Assembly: GCF_934643405.1 (NCBI RefSeq)
Contig: NZ_CAKUCL010000006.1
Span: 1-64,000 of the forward strand
Direction: 5' to 3'
DNA: 64,000 nucleotides
From: an uncultured Actinoplanes sp.
Lineage (GTDB): Bacteria; Actinomycetota; Actinomycetes; Mycobacteriales; Micromonosporaceae
The stretch's first letter is position 1; the number at the start of each line of letters is the position of its first letter. Of this stretch, positions 48,509 through 57,404 are shown piece after piece. Under the pieces are notes generated by a model. That model was not told the origin of the DNA. It did not search any database and saw only the letters and a program-made list of their open reading frames with translations. The position numbers were made by a program, and so were the translations under genes.

Positions 48509-48803
48509 TTGCGTGGGGATCGCCGCCGTTCGAGGCTGCGCGCACCGGGTTGCGTGGGGACTGCCGCCGTTGGCGGCGGCGCGCGCCCGGGTTGTGTGGG
48601 GATTGCCGCCGTTGGGGGCGGCGTAGTTCCCCACGCTGGGGGTGCTTCGCGTTGTGTGGGGAGTGCGGCCGTTGGGGGCGGCGCGCGTCGGGTTGTGTGG
48701 GGAGTGCGGCCGTTGGGGGCGGCGTAGGTTCCCACGCTGGGGGCGCTTGGCGTTGTGTGGGGAGTGCGGCCGTTGGGGGCGGCGTAACTCCCCACGCTTG
48801 GAT
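48509..48803. repeat. Array of six palindromic repeat units
   Basis: Six units each begin TTG[C/T]GTGGGGA: 48509-48549 (41 nt), 48550-48591 (42), 48592-48651 (60), 48652-48692 (41), 48693-48752 (60) and 48753-about 48803. The 60-nt units carry the whole palindrome GTGGGGA ... TCCCCAC with 25 nt between GGGGA and TCCCC and an inner CCGCC/GGGGCGGC pair; unit 5 is slightly decayed (TTCCCAC). The 41-42-nt units lack the right arm. The array fills the space between the sigma-factor gene and the AbiEi/DUF559 gene. No protein-coding frame seems real here. Confidence 0.88.
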
Positions 48804-48857
48804 GGGCTCTGTCCACAGGGGGGTCCGGCGGGGCCGCGGTCTTGGCAAGGTGGCTCG

Positions 48858-49805
48858 ATGCTGACTTTGCCGGGCCGCGATGCCGACGAGTTCGAGTGGG
48901 TTCGTTTCGAACAAGCCGGAGTGCTGACGACCGCTCAGGCCCAGGAGCTGATCGGGCGCTCGGCCGTCCGCCGGCACCTCGACGGCGGCCGCTGGCGTCG
49001 CATCTGCCGGGACGTCGTGTCCACACACAACGGGCCGCTCACCGCCGACCAGCGTCTGTGGGTGGCGGTGCTCGTGGCCGGGCGGGACGCCGTGCTGGCG
49101 GGAAGTACGGCGCTGCGGGTGTTCGGGGTGCGGGGCATCCGGGAGGAGCGGCTTCACATACTCATCCCGGCGCAACGGAACCGGTCGGTCCGTCTGCCTC
49201 GGCTGCCCGGCGACATGTCAGCGGTGCGGATCGTCCGGACTCGAACACTTCCTCCCGAGCATCTCCAGATCGGGCGTCCACCCCGGACCACTGCCGCTCG
49301 TGCGGCCGTCGACGCGGCGATCTGGGCGGGCAACGCCGGGGAGGCGCGCGCGATCCTTGCGGCCGTGTGCCAGCAGCGAGCCGTGACGGCTGACGAGATC
49401 TTCGAGGTGCTGGCCGCGCGGCGCCGAGTACCCAGATCGGCGTTGATCCGAGCCACGATGCTGGACGTCGCGGGCGGGGCCGCCGCGCTGTCGGAGATCA
49501 ACTTTCTGCGGATGTGCCGCCGTTTCGGGCTACCGGAACCCGATCGCCAAGTACGCCGGGACGACACCCAGGGCCGGGCAAGATATCTCGATGTCTATGG
49601 GAAGCGCTGGCAGGTGCATGTCGAGGTGGACGGATCCCATCACATGGATGCCGAGCACTGGGTTGCCGACATGGTTCGTCAGAACGACATCTGGATCAAA
49701 GGTGACCGGATTCTGCGTTTTCCGGCGCAGATGGTCCGTCAAGAGCCGGCGCGGGTCGCACGGCAACTGCAAGCCGCGCTGGAGTCGGCGGGCTGGCGCG
49801 CGTGA
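48858..49805 (+). CDS. AbiEi-antitoxin-like / DUF559 nuclease-fold protein
   Basis: 315-residue protein. The N-terminus (WVRFEQAGVLTTAQAQELIG, VRRHLDGGRWRRICRDVVST) is the AbiEi-type winged-helix antitoxin domain. The middle resembles LAGSTALRVFGVRGIREERL of the AbiEi family. The C-terminus (about 240-315) has the DUF559/Vsr-like restriction-endonuclease fold: YLDVYGKRWQVHVEVDGSHH, DAEHWVADMVRQNDIWIKGD, RILRFPAQMVRQEPARVARQ, with the E-x-D and D-R motifs typical of PD-(D/E)XK enzymes. No separate AbiEii toxin gene follows. Directly downstream of the repeat array. Confidence 0.8.
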   Translation: MLTLPGRDADEFEWVRFEQAGVLTTAQAQELIGRSAVRRHLDGGRWRRICRDVVSTHNGPLTADQRLWVAVLVAGRDAVLAGSTALRVFGVRGIREERLHILIPAQRNRSVRLPRLPGDMSAVRIVRTRTLPPEHLQIGRPPRTTAARAAVDAAIWAGNAGEARAILAAVCQQRAVTADEIFEVLAARRRVPRSALIRATMLDVAGGAAALSEINFLRMCRRFGLPEPDRQVRRDDTQGRARYLDVYGKRWQVHVEVDGSHHMDAEHWVADMVRQNDIWIKGDRILRFPAQMVRQEPARVARQLQAALESAGWRA

Positions 49806-49814
49806 CCCACGCCC

Positions 49815-49985
49815 GGCTCCTGGCGGAGGGCGACGGGGGAAAGGCGGCGGGCGATGGGCGGCGGGCGGCGGGCAAGGAAAGGAGGGCGATGGGCGGAAGG
49901 CGAGGGGCGGAGGGCGAGGGGTGAGGGGCGGAGGGCAAGGAACGGAGGGCGAGGGGCGAAGGGCGGAGGGGCGAGCGCGTGAAGT
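49815..49985. repeat. Polypurine GGGCGA/GGGCGGA tract
   Basis: About 170 bp of strongly purine-biased plus strand built from imperfect GGGCGA, GGGCGGA and GGCAAGGA heptamers. It carries many G-runs and is a candidate for G-quadruplex or triplex formation. It lies between the AbiEi/DUF559 stop and the epimerase stop, so it may act as the 3' end of both. Reading frames here on either strand are low-complexity and not credible. Confidence 0.7.
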
Positions 49986-50015
49986 GTGCCGCGCGAGGGG
50001 GTGCGGGGCGGCGGG

Positions 50016-51086
50016 TCAAGCCTTCCAGACGTCCTGGTTCGCCTCGTACATCTCGCGCAGGATCGCCGGGACGTCGTAGGTGAGCTTCCAGTCCGGGTAG
50101 TGCTCCTCGAAGCGGGCGGTGCTGCTGATCCACCACTGGTGGTCGCCGGTGCGGGCCTGGTCGACGTACTCGGTCCGCGCCTCGATGCCGGTGATCTCCG
50201 AGGCGATCTTGAAGGCTTCGATGTGGCTGCAGTTCGAGAAGCGCCCGCCGCCCATGTTGTAGACCTCGGCGACCCGGGGTGCGCGGAAGAACGCCTCGAA
50301 CGCCGAGACCAGGTCGTGCGAGTGGATGGCGTCGCGGACCATCTTGCCCTTGTAGCCGAAAATCTTGTACGTCCGCTGCTCCATCACACAGCGCATCACG
50401 TACGCCAGGAAGCCGTGCAGTTCCGCGGCCGAGTGACCCGGCCCGGTCAGCGTGCCGCCCCGGAACACCGCGGTCGGCATGTCGAAGTACCGCCCGTACT
50501 CCTGGACCATCACGTCGGCCGCCACCTTGCTGGCGCCGAACACCGAGTGCGTGCTCTGGTCGATCGACATCGTCTCGTCGATCCCGCCGTACCACTTGTG
50601 GTCGGCCGGCAGCTCCCAGCGGGTCTCCTGCTCGATCAGCGGCAACGAGTTCGGCAGGTCGCCGTAGACCTTGTTGGTCGAGGTGAAGATGAACGGCGCG
50701 CCGGCGCTGTGCTGCCGGACGGCCTCGAGCATGTTCAGCGTGCCGCCGGCGTTGACGTCGAAGTCGGTGAACGGCTCGCGGGCGGCCCAGTCGTGCGACG
50801 GCTGAGCGGCGCAGTGGATCACCAGACCGACGTCCTTACCCAGCTTCGCGAACAGCGCGTTCAGCCCGTCGCGGTCGCGGATGTCCAGGTCATGGTGGGT
50901 GTACCGGGCGCCGGCCTCCTTCTTGAGCCGGTCCAGGTTCCACTTGGTGGAGCCGTCCGAACCGAAGAAGTAGCCGCGCATGTCGTTGTCGACACCGACC
51001 ACGTCCATGCCGAGCCCGGCGAAGTGCCGGACCGACTCCGAACCGATCAGGCCGGCCGAGCCGGTGACCACGACGACACTGCTCAT
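50016..51086 (-). CDS. NAD-dependent epimerase (CDP-paratose 2-epimerase-like)
   Basis: 356-residue extended short-chain dehydrogenase. Rossmann motif VVTGSAGLIGSESV, then DNDMRGYFFGSDGSTKWNLD and VIHCAAQPSHDWAAREPFTD, both typical of CDP-paratose/tyvelose epimerases, FTSTNKVYGDLPN, and RGGTLTGPGHSAAELHGFLA. The catalytic Tyr-x3-Lys motif reads FGASK, with Phe where Tyr is expected. The C-terminus TARFEEHYPDWKLTYDVPAI is also family-like. ATG at 51086 with GGAGG upstream is favoured over TTG at 51089. No other sugar-nucleotide gene adjoins it, so the natural substrate is open. Confidence 0.88.
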   Translation of the reverse strand: MSSVVVVTGSAGLIGSESVRHFAGLGMDVVGVDNDMRGYFFGSDGSTKWNLDRLKKEAGARYTHHDLDIRDRDGLNALFAKLGKDVGLVIHCAAQPSHDWAAREPFTDFDVNAGGTLNMLEAVRQHSAGAPFIFTSTNKVYGDLPNSLPLIEQETRWELPADHKWYGGIDETMSIDQSTHSVFGASKVAADVMVQEYGRYFDMPTAVFRGGTLTGPGHSAAELHGFLAYVMRCVMEQRTYKIFGYKGKMVRDAIHSHDLVSAFEAFFRAPRVAEVYNMGGGRFSNCSHIEAFKIASEITGIEARTEYVDQARTGDHQWWISSTARFEEHYPDWKLTYDVPAILREMYEANQDVWKA

Positions 51087-51281
51087 CAAGACCTCCGCGG
51101 AAGGTGGGGCGGAACGGGGCCGAGGTTACAGGGCGTGCGCACCCGGCCGGTCCGGTGGTCGCCGTGTCGAACTGATCATGCTTGGCGCGAGCCCGAAATG
51201 GGCACGTCACAGGATCGGCACATCCCACCGTGAGGGTGCGTCGACAGGCACATCGCTGAACTGAGGACATGGGCGGTCTGA

Positions 51282-53858
51282 ATGACGGAGTCTCTTCGGG
51301 TCACGGCGGACGACACCGCCACGGGACCGGACCTCACGCTCGGCGTGGAAGAGGAACTGCATGTGGTCGACCTGGTGACCCGGGAACTGGTGCCGCGCGC
51401 ACCGGAGATCCTGGCCCGGCTCGACCCGCAACACTTCTCCGCCGAGTTGCACCGCTCGGTGGTGGAGACGAACACCCCGGTGTCCGGCACGCTGGACGGC
51501 CTGCGCGACGGGATCGTGGCCCGGCGGCGGCGCGCGATCGAGGTCGCCGAGTCGCTGGGGCTGGGCCTGGTGGCGGCCGGGACCGTCCCGCTGGTCGATC
51601 TGGAGTCACTCCCGGTGACGCCGACGTCGCGCTACCGGCGGATGCTCGACGACTACCAGCTGCTCGCCCGGGAACAGCTGATCTGCGGCGCCCAGGTGCA
51701 CGTCGGCGTGCCCGACCGGGACGAGGCGGTCGCGGTCGCCCAGCGGATCACGCCGGTGCTGCCGGTGCTGCTCGCGATCTCGGCCAGCTCGCCGTACTGG
51801 ATGGGTGAGGACTCCGGCTACGCCAGCGTGCGCTCGCTGGTCTGGCTGCGCTGGCCCACGGCCGGCGACCCGGGCGTGCTGAACTCGGCGGCCGAGCACG
51901 ACGAGCTGGTCGCGGATCTGCTCGCCTCGGGCACGATCACCGATCCGAAGATGGTCTATTTCGACGTACGGCCGTCGGCGCACCTGCCGACCGTGGAGCT
52001 GCGGGTCACCGACTCGAGCCCGGACGCGGACACGGTCGTGCTGCTCGCGGGCCTGTTCCGCGCGCTCGTGCTGCGCGCCCGCCAGGACCACCGCGCCGGA
52101 CTCCCCGCGCCACGCACCAGGCCACCGCTGCACCGGGCGGCGATGTGGCGGGCCGCGCGGTCGGGACTCGAGGGCGACCTGCTCGACCTGCCGCGTTCGC
52201 CGGAGCCGGTGCCGGCCGCGGTCGCGGTGGAACGGCTCGTCGACGAGCTGCGGCCGCAGCTGGAGGAGCTGGGTGACTGGGAGCAGGTGTTCGACCTGTC
52301 GGTGCGGGCGCTCAGCCGGGGCAGCTCGGCCGCTCGTCAGCGCCGGGCCCTGGCGCGCCGCGGCCGCATCTCCGACGTGGTGGATCTGGTGGTCGCCGAC
52401 ACCCGGGGCGGCGCGACCGGGATCGGTCCGGAGGGCCAGTCGGTGCCGGCCGGTCTCTTCCCGTACGCGACCGACGGCGACGAGGCTTTCCCGGACGGCG
52501 AGGTGGCCGCGCCGTACGCGGGAATCCTGGAGGTGCTGCAATCGCTGGGCTCCGGTGGCTTGCGCCGCCGCGAGGACGCGCGGGACGACGAGCAGCGCTC
52601 CCGGGGCATCACCTTCAGCGTGGCGGGCGAGGCGGCCACCCGGCTGTTCCCGTTCGACCTGGTGCCGCGGATCGTCCCGGCCGCCGACTGGAGCCGGCTG
52701 CGCGACGGGCTCACCCAGCGGGTCCGGGCGCTGAATCTCTTCATCGCGGACGTGTACGGCGAGCGGGCCGCGGTGAAGGACGGCGTGATCCCGGAGTGGG
52801 TGATCGACGGGTCGCCGGAGCTGCGGCCCAGCGGCGCGCTGGTCTCGCACGCCGGGGTGCGCGCCCAGGTGGCCGGCGTCGACCTGGTGCGCGACGCGGA
52901 CGGCCGCTGGTGCGTGCTGGAGGACAACCTGCGGGTGCCGTCCGGGATCGCCTACGCCATGCAGAACCGCCGGCTCACCGAGAGCGTGCTGCCCGAGCTG
53001 CCGGAACCCGACGGGCTGATCTCGGTGGAGAACACCCCGAAGCTGCTGCGGCGCGCGTTGCTCGACGCGGCCCGCCCGGCCGCCGGCGACGACCCGAAGC
53101 TGGTGGTGCTGAGCCAGGGACCGGAGGATTCGGCCTGGTTCGAGCACCGGATGCTGGCCGAGGAGATGGGTGTGCCGGTGGTCCGCAGCACCGAGCTGTT
53201 CGTCGAGGACCACCGGGTGTACCGGCTGCGCGACGGCAAGCGCTACCCGGTCGACGTCGTCTACCTGCGGATGGACGAGGACACGCTGGTGCACGCGCCG
53301 GGCGCGGACGGGATGCCGCTCGGCGCCTCGCTGGTCGGTGCACTGCACGCCGACACGGTGGTGCTGGCCAACGCGCTGGGCAACGGGATCGGCGACGACA
53401 AGTCGGTCTACGCGTACGTGCACCGGCTGATCGAGTACTACCTGGGCGAGAAGCCCCTGCTCGCCGACGTGCCGACGTATCTGTGCGGCATCCCGGAGCA
53501 GCGGGCCGAGGTGCTGGACCGGCTGTCCGAACTGGTCTGCAAACCCGTCGACGGGTACGGCGGGGACCGCATCGTGATCGGCCCGCACGCCTCGCCCGCG
53601 GACCTCGACGCGGTCCGCCGCCAGATCCGGGCGGCGCCGCACCGCTGGGTCGCCCAGGAGGTGGTGTGCCTGTCCACCCATCCGGTCTTCGACGGCCACC
53701 AGCTCGGCCCGCGCCACGTCGACCTGCGCGCCTTCGTGTTCAGCGGCGCCGGGAGTGTCGTCGCGCCGGCCGCGCTGACCCGGGTGGCGCCGGCCGGCAG
53801 CATGATCGTCAATTCTTCGCGAGGCGGCGGCTCCAAGGACACGTGGCTGCTCTCCTGA
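51282..53858 (+). CDS. GCS2 carboxylate-amine ligase fused to circularly permuted ATP-grasp
   Basis: 858 residues with two ligase modules. Residues 1 to about 380 are a GCS2 (YbdK/glutamate-cysteine ligase type 2) domain: LTLGVEEELHVVDLVTRELV, AELHRSVVETNTP, ICGAQVHVGVPDRDEAVAVA, LPTVELRVTDSSPDADTVVL. Residues about 395-858 are a circularly permuted type 2 ATP-grasp (DUF404/DUF407): GITFSVAGEAATRLFPFDLV, PRIVPAADWSRLRDG, VLEDNLRVPSGIAYAMQNRR, KPVDGYGGDRIVIGPHA and VVAPAALTRVAPAGSMIVNS. Both form peptide-type bonds using ATP. The amidotransferase gene follows 21 bp later and an S9 peptidase closes the operon, suggesting synthesis of a small peptide amide. Confidence 0.9.
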   Translation: MTESLRVTADDTATGPDLTLGVEEELHVVDLVTRELVPRAPEILARLDPQHFSAELHRSVVETNTPVSGTLDGLRDGIVARRRRAIEVAESLGLGLVAAGTVPLVDLESLPVTPTSRYRRMLDDYQLLAREQLICGAQVHVGVPDRDEAVAVAQRITPVLPVLLAISASSPYWMGEDSGYASVRSLVWLRWPTAGDPGVLNSAAEHDELVADLLASGTITDPKMVYFDVRPSAHLPTVELRVTDSSPDADTVVLLAGLFRALVLRARQDHRAGLPAPRTRPPLHRAAMWRAARSGLEGDLLDLPRSPEPVPAAVAVERLVDELRPQLEELGDWEQVFDLSVRALSRGSSAARQRRALARRGRISDVVDLVVADTRGGATGIGPEGQSVPAGLFPYATDGDEAFPDGEVAAPYAGILEVLQSLGSGGLRRREDARDDEQRSRGITFSVAGEAATRLFPFDLVPRIVPAADWSRLRDGLTQRVRALNLFIADVYGERAAVKDGVIPEWVIDGSPELRPSGALVSHAGVRAQVAGVDLVRDADGRWCVLEDNLRVPSGIAYAMQNRRLTESVLPELPEPDGLISVENTPKLLRRALLDAARPAAGDDPKLVVLSQGPEDSAWFEHRMLAEEMGVPVVRSTELFVEDHRVYRLRDGKRYPVDVVYLRMDEDTLVHAPGADGMPLGASLVGALHADTVVLANALGNGIGDDKSVYAYVHRLIEYYLGEKPLLADVPTYLCGIPEQRAEVLDRLSELVCKPVDGYGGDRIVIGPHASPADLDAVRRQIRAAPHRWVAQEVVCLSTHPVFDGHQLGPRHVDLRAFVFSGAGSVVAPAALTRVAPAGSMIVNSSRGGGSKDTWLLS

Positions 53859-53879
53859 CCAGTTGTGGAGGTTCTCCTC

Positions 53880-55652
53880 ATGTGCGGCATCGCCGGTGAG
53901 CTTCGATTCGACGGACGCGCGGCGGACGAGGAAGCGGTGCGGCGGATGCTGCCCCGCCTGGCCTCGCGCGGACCGGACGGCGAGGGCGTGTTCAGCCGCG
54001 CCCGGGTCGCCTTCGGCCACCGGCGCTTGAAGATCATCGACCTGTCCGACGCGGGCGGGCAGCCGATGACCGACGACGAGCTCGGGCTCACCCTCGTCTT
54101 CAACGGCTGCATCTACAACTACCAGCAGCTTCGCGACGAGCTCCGCGGGTACGGCTACCGGTTCTCCTCCACCTCGGACACCGAGGTGATTCTGAAGGCC
54201 TACCACCGCTGGGGTCCGGACTGCGTGACGCGGTTTCTCGGCATGTTCGCGTTCGCGATCGTCTCTCATCAGGACGGGACGGTCATGCTGGCCCGCGACC
54301 GGCTCGGGATCAAGCCGTTGTACCTGGCCGAGACCCCGGGGCGGCTACGGTTCGCCTCGACGCTGCCGGCGCTGCTCGCGGCGGGCGACGTCGACACGTC
54401 GCTGGACAAGGTCGCGCTCCAGCACTACATGACGTTCCACTCGGTGGTCCCGGCCCCGAGGACCATCCTTGCGGGCGTACGGAAGTTGCCGCCCGCCACC
54501 GTGCGGATCCTGCGCGCCGACGGATCGTCGCAGGAGCGCGTCTACTGGGAGGCGTCGTTCACCCGCGACCGGGACGTCCCCGCGGCGGAGTGGCCGGCGC
54601 TGATCCACTCGGCCCTGGCGCGCGCGGTGGAGCGGCGGATGGTCGCGGACGTGCCGGTCGGGGTGCTGCTGTCCGGCGGGATCGACTCCAGCTACATCGT
54701 GGCCCTGCTCGCGGCCCAGGGGCAGCGCGGGCTCACCACGTTCAGCATCGGGTTCGAGGCGGCCGGCGGGGAGAGCGGCGACGAGTTCGCGTACTCGGAC
54801 ATCATCGCGAAGCAGTTCGACACCGAGCACCACCAGATCCGGATCGGCCGGGACCGCTTCCTGCCGGCGGTGGACCGGACGGTCGCGGCCATGAGCGAGC
54901 CGATGGTGTCGCACGACTGCATCGCGTTCAACCTGCTCAGCGAGGACGTGTCGAAGCACGTCAAGGTCGTGCAGTCCGGGCAGGGCGCGGACGAGATCCT
55001 GGCCGGGTACAGCTGGTACCCGCCGCTGGTCGACGTGCCCCGTGATCAGGCCGTCGATGCCTACGCCGCGGAGTTCTTCGACCGTACGCACGCTCGTCTC
55101 GCCCGGCAGCTCGCGCCCGAGTGGCTGGTCGGCCGGGACGTCAGCCGGGAGTTCGTCGAGGCGAGCTTCGCCCGGCCCGGCGCCGGCACCGCGGTCGACG
55201 CGGCGTTGCGGCTGGACTCGCAGGTGATGCTCGTCGACGATCCGGTCAAGCGGGTCGACAACATGACGATGGCGTGGGGGCTGGAGGCTCGCGTACCGTT
55301 CCTCGACCACGAGCTGGTCGAGCTGGCCGCGGCCTGCCCGCCCGAGCTGAAGCTGGCGCACGGCGGCAAGGGGGTGCTCAAGGAGGCGGCCCGCGGCGTC
55401 GTGCCGGACGAGGTGATCGACCGCACCAAGGGCTACTTCCCGGTGCCCGGCATCCGGCACCTGGAGGGGGCGATGCTCGAGAAGGTCCGCGCCGCGCTGT
55501 CCGCGCCCGCGGCCCGCGACCGCGGGTTGTTCCGGCCGGAGTACGTGGACCTCCTGCTGGCCGACCCGAACACGCCCCGCACCACGCTGGGCGCCAACCA
55601 GCTGTGGCAGCTGGCCCTGCTGGAGATGTGGCTTCAAGACAAGGGGATCTGA
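53880..55652 (+). CDS. Asparagine-synthase-like amidotransferase (NAGGN type)
   Basis: 590-residue two-domain glutamine amidotransferase. Cys2 (MCGIAGELRFDGRAADEE) is the glutaminase nucleophile, with SRGPDGEGVF, NGCIYNYQQLRDELRG and RFSSTSDTEVILKAYHRWG. The synthetase domain has the PP-loop VGVLLSGGIDSSYIVALLAA, TFSIGFEAAGGESGDEFAYS, EPMVSHDCIAFNLLSEDVSK and VVQSGQGADEILAGYSWYPP. These features match the amidotransferase of the N-acetylglutaminylglutamine amide (NAGGN) osmolyte pathway rather than AsnB. ATG at 53880 is preferred because Cys must follow Met. Co-operonic with the upstream double ligase. Confidence 0.93.
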   Translation: MCGIAGELRFDGRAADEEAVRRMLPRLASRGPDGEGVFSRARVAFGHRRLKIIDLSDAGGQPMTDDELGLTLVFNGCIYNYQQLRDELRGYGYRFSSTSDTEVILKAYHRWGPDCVTRFLGMFAFAIVSHQDGTVMLARDRLGIKPLYLAETPGRLRFASTLPALLAAGDVDTSLDKVALQHYMTFHSVVPAPRTILAGVRKLPPATVRILRADGSSQERVYWEASFTRDRDVPAAEWPALIHSALARAVERRMVADVPVGVLLSGGIDSSYIVALLAAQGQRGLTTFSIGFEAAGGESGDEFAYSDIIAKQFDTEHHQIRIGRDRFLPAVDRTVAAMSEPMVSHDCIAFNLLSEDVSKHVKVVQSGQGADEILAGYSWYPPLVDVPRDQAVDAYAAEFFDRTHARLARQLAPEWLVGRDVSREFVEASFARPGAGTAVDAALRLDSQVMLVDDPVKRVDNMTMAWGLEARVPFLDHELVELAAACPPELKLAHGGKGVLKEAARGVVPDEVIDRTKGYFPVPGIRHLEGAMLEKVRAALSAPAARDRGLFRPEYVDLLLADPNTPRTTLGANQLWQLALLEMWLQDKGI

Positions 55653-55659
55653 GTCGTTC

Positions 55660-57402
55660 ATGGGTGGTGACGTCACCGTTCTGCCGCTGGGCTGGACGAG
55701 TCTGACCCTCGCGTCCGAGGCGTCCGGAAGCTGGTCGCCGACGCTGTCCCCGGACGGCATGCACGCGGCCTACGTGTCCGACCGCAGCGGTCGCCCGCAG
55801 GTGTGGGTGCAGCCGGTCGGCTCGTCGCTGGCGTTCCTGGTGGACACCGGGCCGGCGCCGGTCTCGGCGGTGCAGTGGTCGACCGGCGGCGGGTGGCTGG
55901 CCTGTCAGCTGGCGCCGGGCGGGGCGCCACGGCACGAGGTGTGGCTGGTCCGGCCGGACGGGTCGGGGCTGCATCAGGTGGCCGGCTTCGGCAGCGACAC
56001 CGCGGACACCATGCGGTGGCTGCCGGGCCGCTCGCTGCTGGCGGTGACCGAGAACCTGACGACCGCCCTGCTGATCGACCCGGTGGCGAGTTCCCGGACG
56101 ATCATCACGACCGGCGAGCTGATCTCGCTGCTCGACGTGAACGCCGACGGGGATCGGGCGCTGCTGCGGGTGGGGCCGCGCGGGGATCGCACGATCGTGC
56201 TGCGCGCGTTGCCGGACGGGCCCGACGAGCCGGTCGCGGTCGGCGAGCAGGCGGTGTTCGGGCCGGACGGCCGGACCGTCTACGCGCGGTCGGAGGACGG
56301 CGAGTTCCCGGTGCTGGTGCGGGACGGTGTTCGGCTCACCCCGGTGGTGGACTCCGAGGTGGAGGCGTTCGCGCTCACCGCCGACGGGCGGCGGGTGGCC
56401 GTGCTGTGGAACGTCCGCGGTGGCCAATCGGAGGTCTCGCTTCTCGCGGAACGATCGCTGCCGTTGCCGGGGCCGGTGGTGAGCGGGCTGACCTGGAGCT
56501 TCGACGGGTCGGCGCTGGCGTTCACGGCCGAGGGGCCGGGGCAGCCCCATGGCGTGTGGGTCTACACGGACGCCGGCGGCCTGGTGGCGGTCTCGGCGGA
56601 TCCGGCCGCGGCCGACGCCGTACGGCCGAGCCTGGAGGCCTTCGCGGCGCACGACGGGCTCACGTTGACCGGGTGGTTGTTCCGGCCGCGGACGCCCGGG
56701 CCGCACCCGGCGGTGGTGTGGCTGCACGGCGGGCCGGAGGCGCAGGAGAGGCCGGGGCACGGCCCGCTGTTCCAGTCGCTGGTGGCGCGGGGCATCGCGG
56801 TCTTCGCGCCGAACGTGCGGGGGTCGTCGGGCTTCGGGCGCACATTCGTCAACGCGGACAATCTGGGCTTGCGGTACGGCGCGGTCGAGGACGTGCGATC
56901 ATCCGTTCGGTACCTGGTCAATGGGGGTATCGCCGACACATCGCGCGTCGGGTGCATGGGTCGTTCCTACGGCGGATACTTGACGTTGGCCGCGTTGACC
57001 TCCTTCCCCGACCTGTTCGCGGTCGGGATCGACGTCTGCGGCATGTCCAACTTTTTCACCTTTTATGAGCACACGGAGCCGTGGATCGCGGCGGCGGCCG
57101 TGTCGAAGTACGGGGACCCGATCGCCGACAGGGATCTGCTGGCCGATCTGTCCCCGATCAACCGCATCGACCGGCTGAAGGCTCCGCTGCTGATAGTCCA
57201 CGGCGAGAACGACAGCAACGTGCCGGTGATCGAGGCCGAGCAGGTGGCGCGGGCCCTCGCCGCCCGGGGCGTCGAGCACCGATACCTGCTCTTCCCCGAC
57301 GAGGGCCACGAGCTGCTGCACCGGTCCAGCCGAGCCGACTACCTGCGCGAGACAGTCGACTGGCTGACCACCCACCTCCTGCCGCCCCCGCACCGCCCGT
57401 AG
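55660..57402 (+). CDS. S9-family prolyl-oligopeptidase-like peptidase
   Basis: 580-residue serine peptidase. A beta-propeller N-terminal part (about 1-310) carries repeats such as SPTLSPDGMHAAYVSDRSGR and QVWVQPVGS. The alpha/beta-hydrolase domain (about 320-580) has WLHGGPEAQERPGHGP, nucleophile GRSYGGYLTLAAL (Ser near residue 434), Asp in IVHGENDSNVPV and His in FPDEGHELLHRSSRADYLRE. Cytoplasmic, with no signal peptide. The operon ends here at the 57.4-kb repeat array; 7 bp after the amidotransferase. It may trim the peptide product or recycle it. Confidence 0.92.
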   Translation: MGGDVTVLPLGWTSLTLASEASGSWSPTLSPDGMHAAYVSDRSGRPQVWVQPVGSSLAFLVDTGPAPVSAVQWSTGGGWLACQLAPGGAPRHEVWLVRPDGSGLHQVAGFGSDTADTMRWLPGRSLLAVTENLTTALLIDPVASSRTIITTGELISLLDVNADGDRALLRVGPRGDRTIVLRALPDGPDEPVAVGEQAVFGPDGRTVYARSEDGEFPVLVRDGVRLTPVVDSEVEAFALTADGRRVAVLWNVRGGQSEVSLLAERSLPLPGPVVSGLTWSFDGSALAFTAEGPGQPHGVWVYTDAGGLVAVSADPAAADAVRPSLEAFAAHDGLTLTGWLFRPRTPGPHPAVVWLHGGPEAQERPGHGPLFQSLVARGIAVFAPNVRGSSGFGRTFVNADNLGLRYGAVEDVRSSVRYLVNGGIADTSRVGCMGRSYGGYLTLAALTSFPDLFAVGIDVCGMSNFFTFYEHTEPWIAAAAVSKYGDPIADRDLLADLSPINRIDRLKAPLLIVHGENDSNVPVIEAEQVARALAARGVEHRYLLFPDEGHELLHRSSRADYLRETVDWLTTHLLPPPHRP

Positions 57403-57404
57403 AC

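Noticed and set aside
48509..48803. CRISPR array
   Set aside because: Repeats are palindromic units joined directly without unique spacers of even length, and no cas genes are present.
51606..54269. 887-codon antisense frame across the double ligase
   Set aside because: No motif and spans two real genes on the opposite strand.
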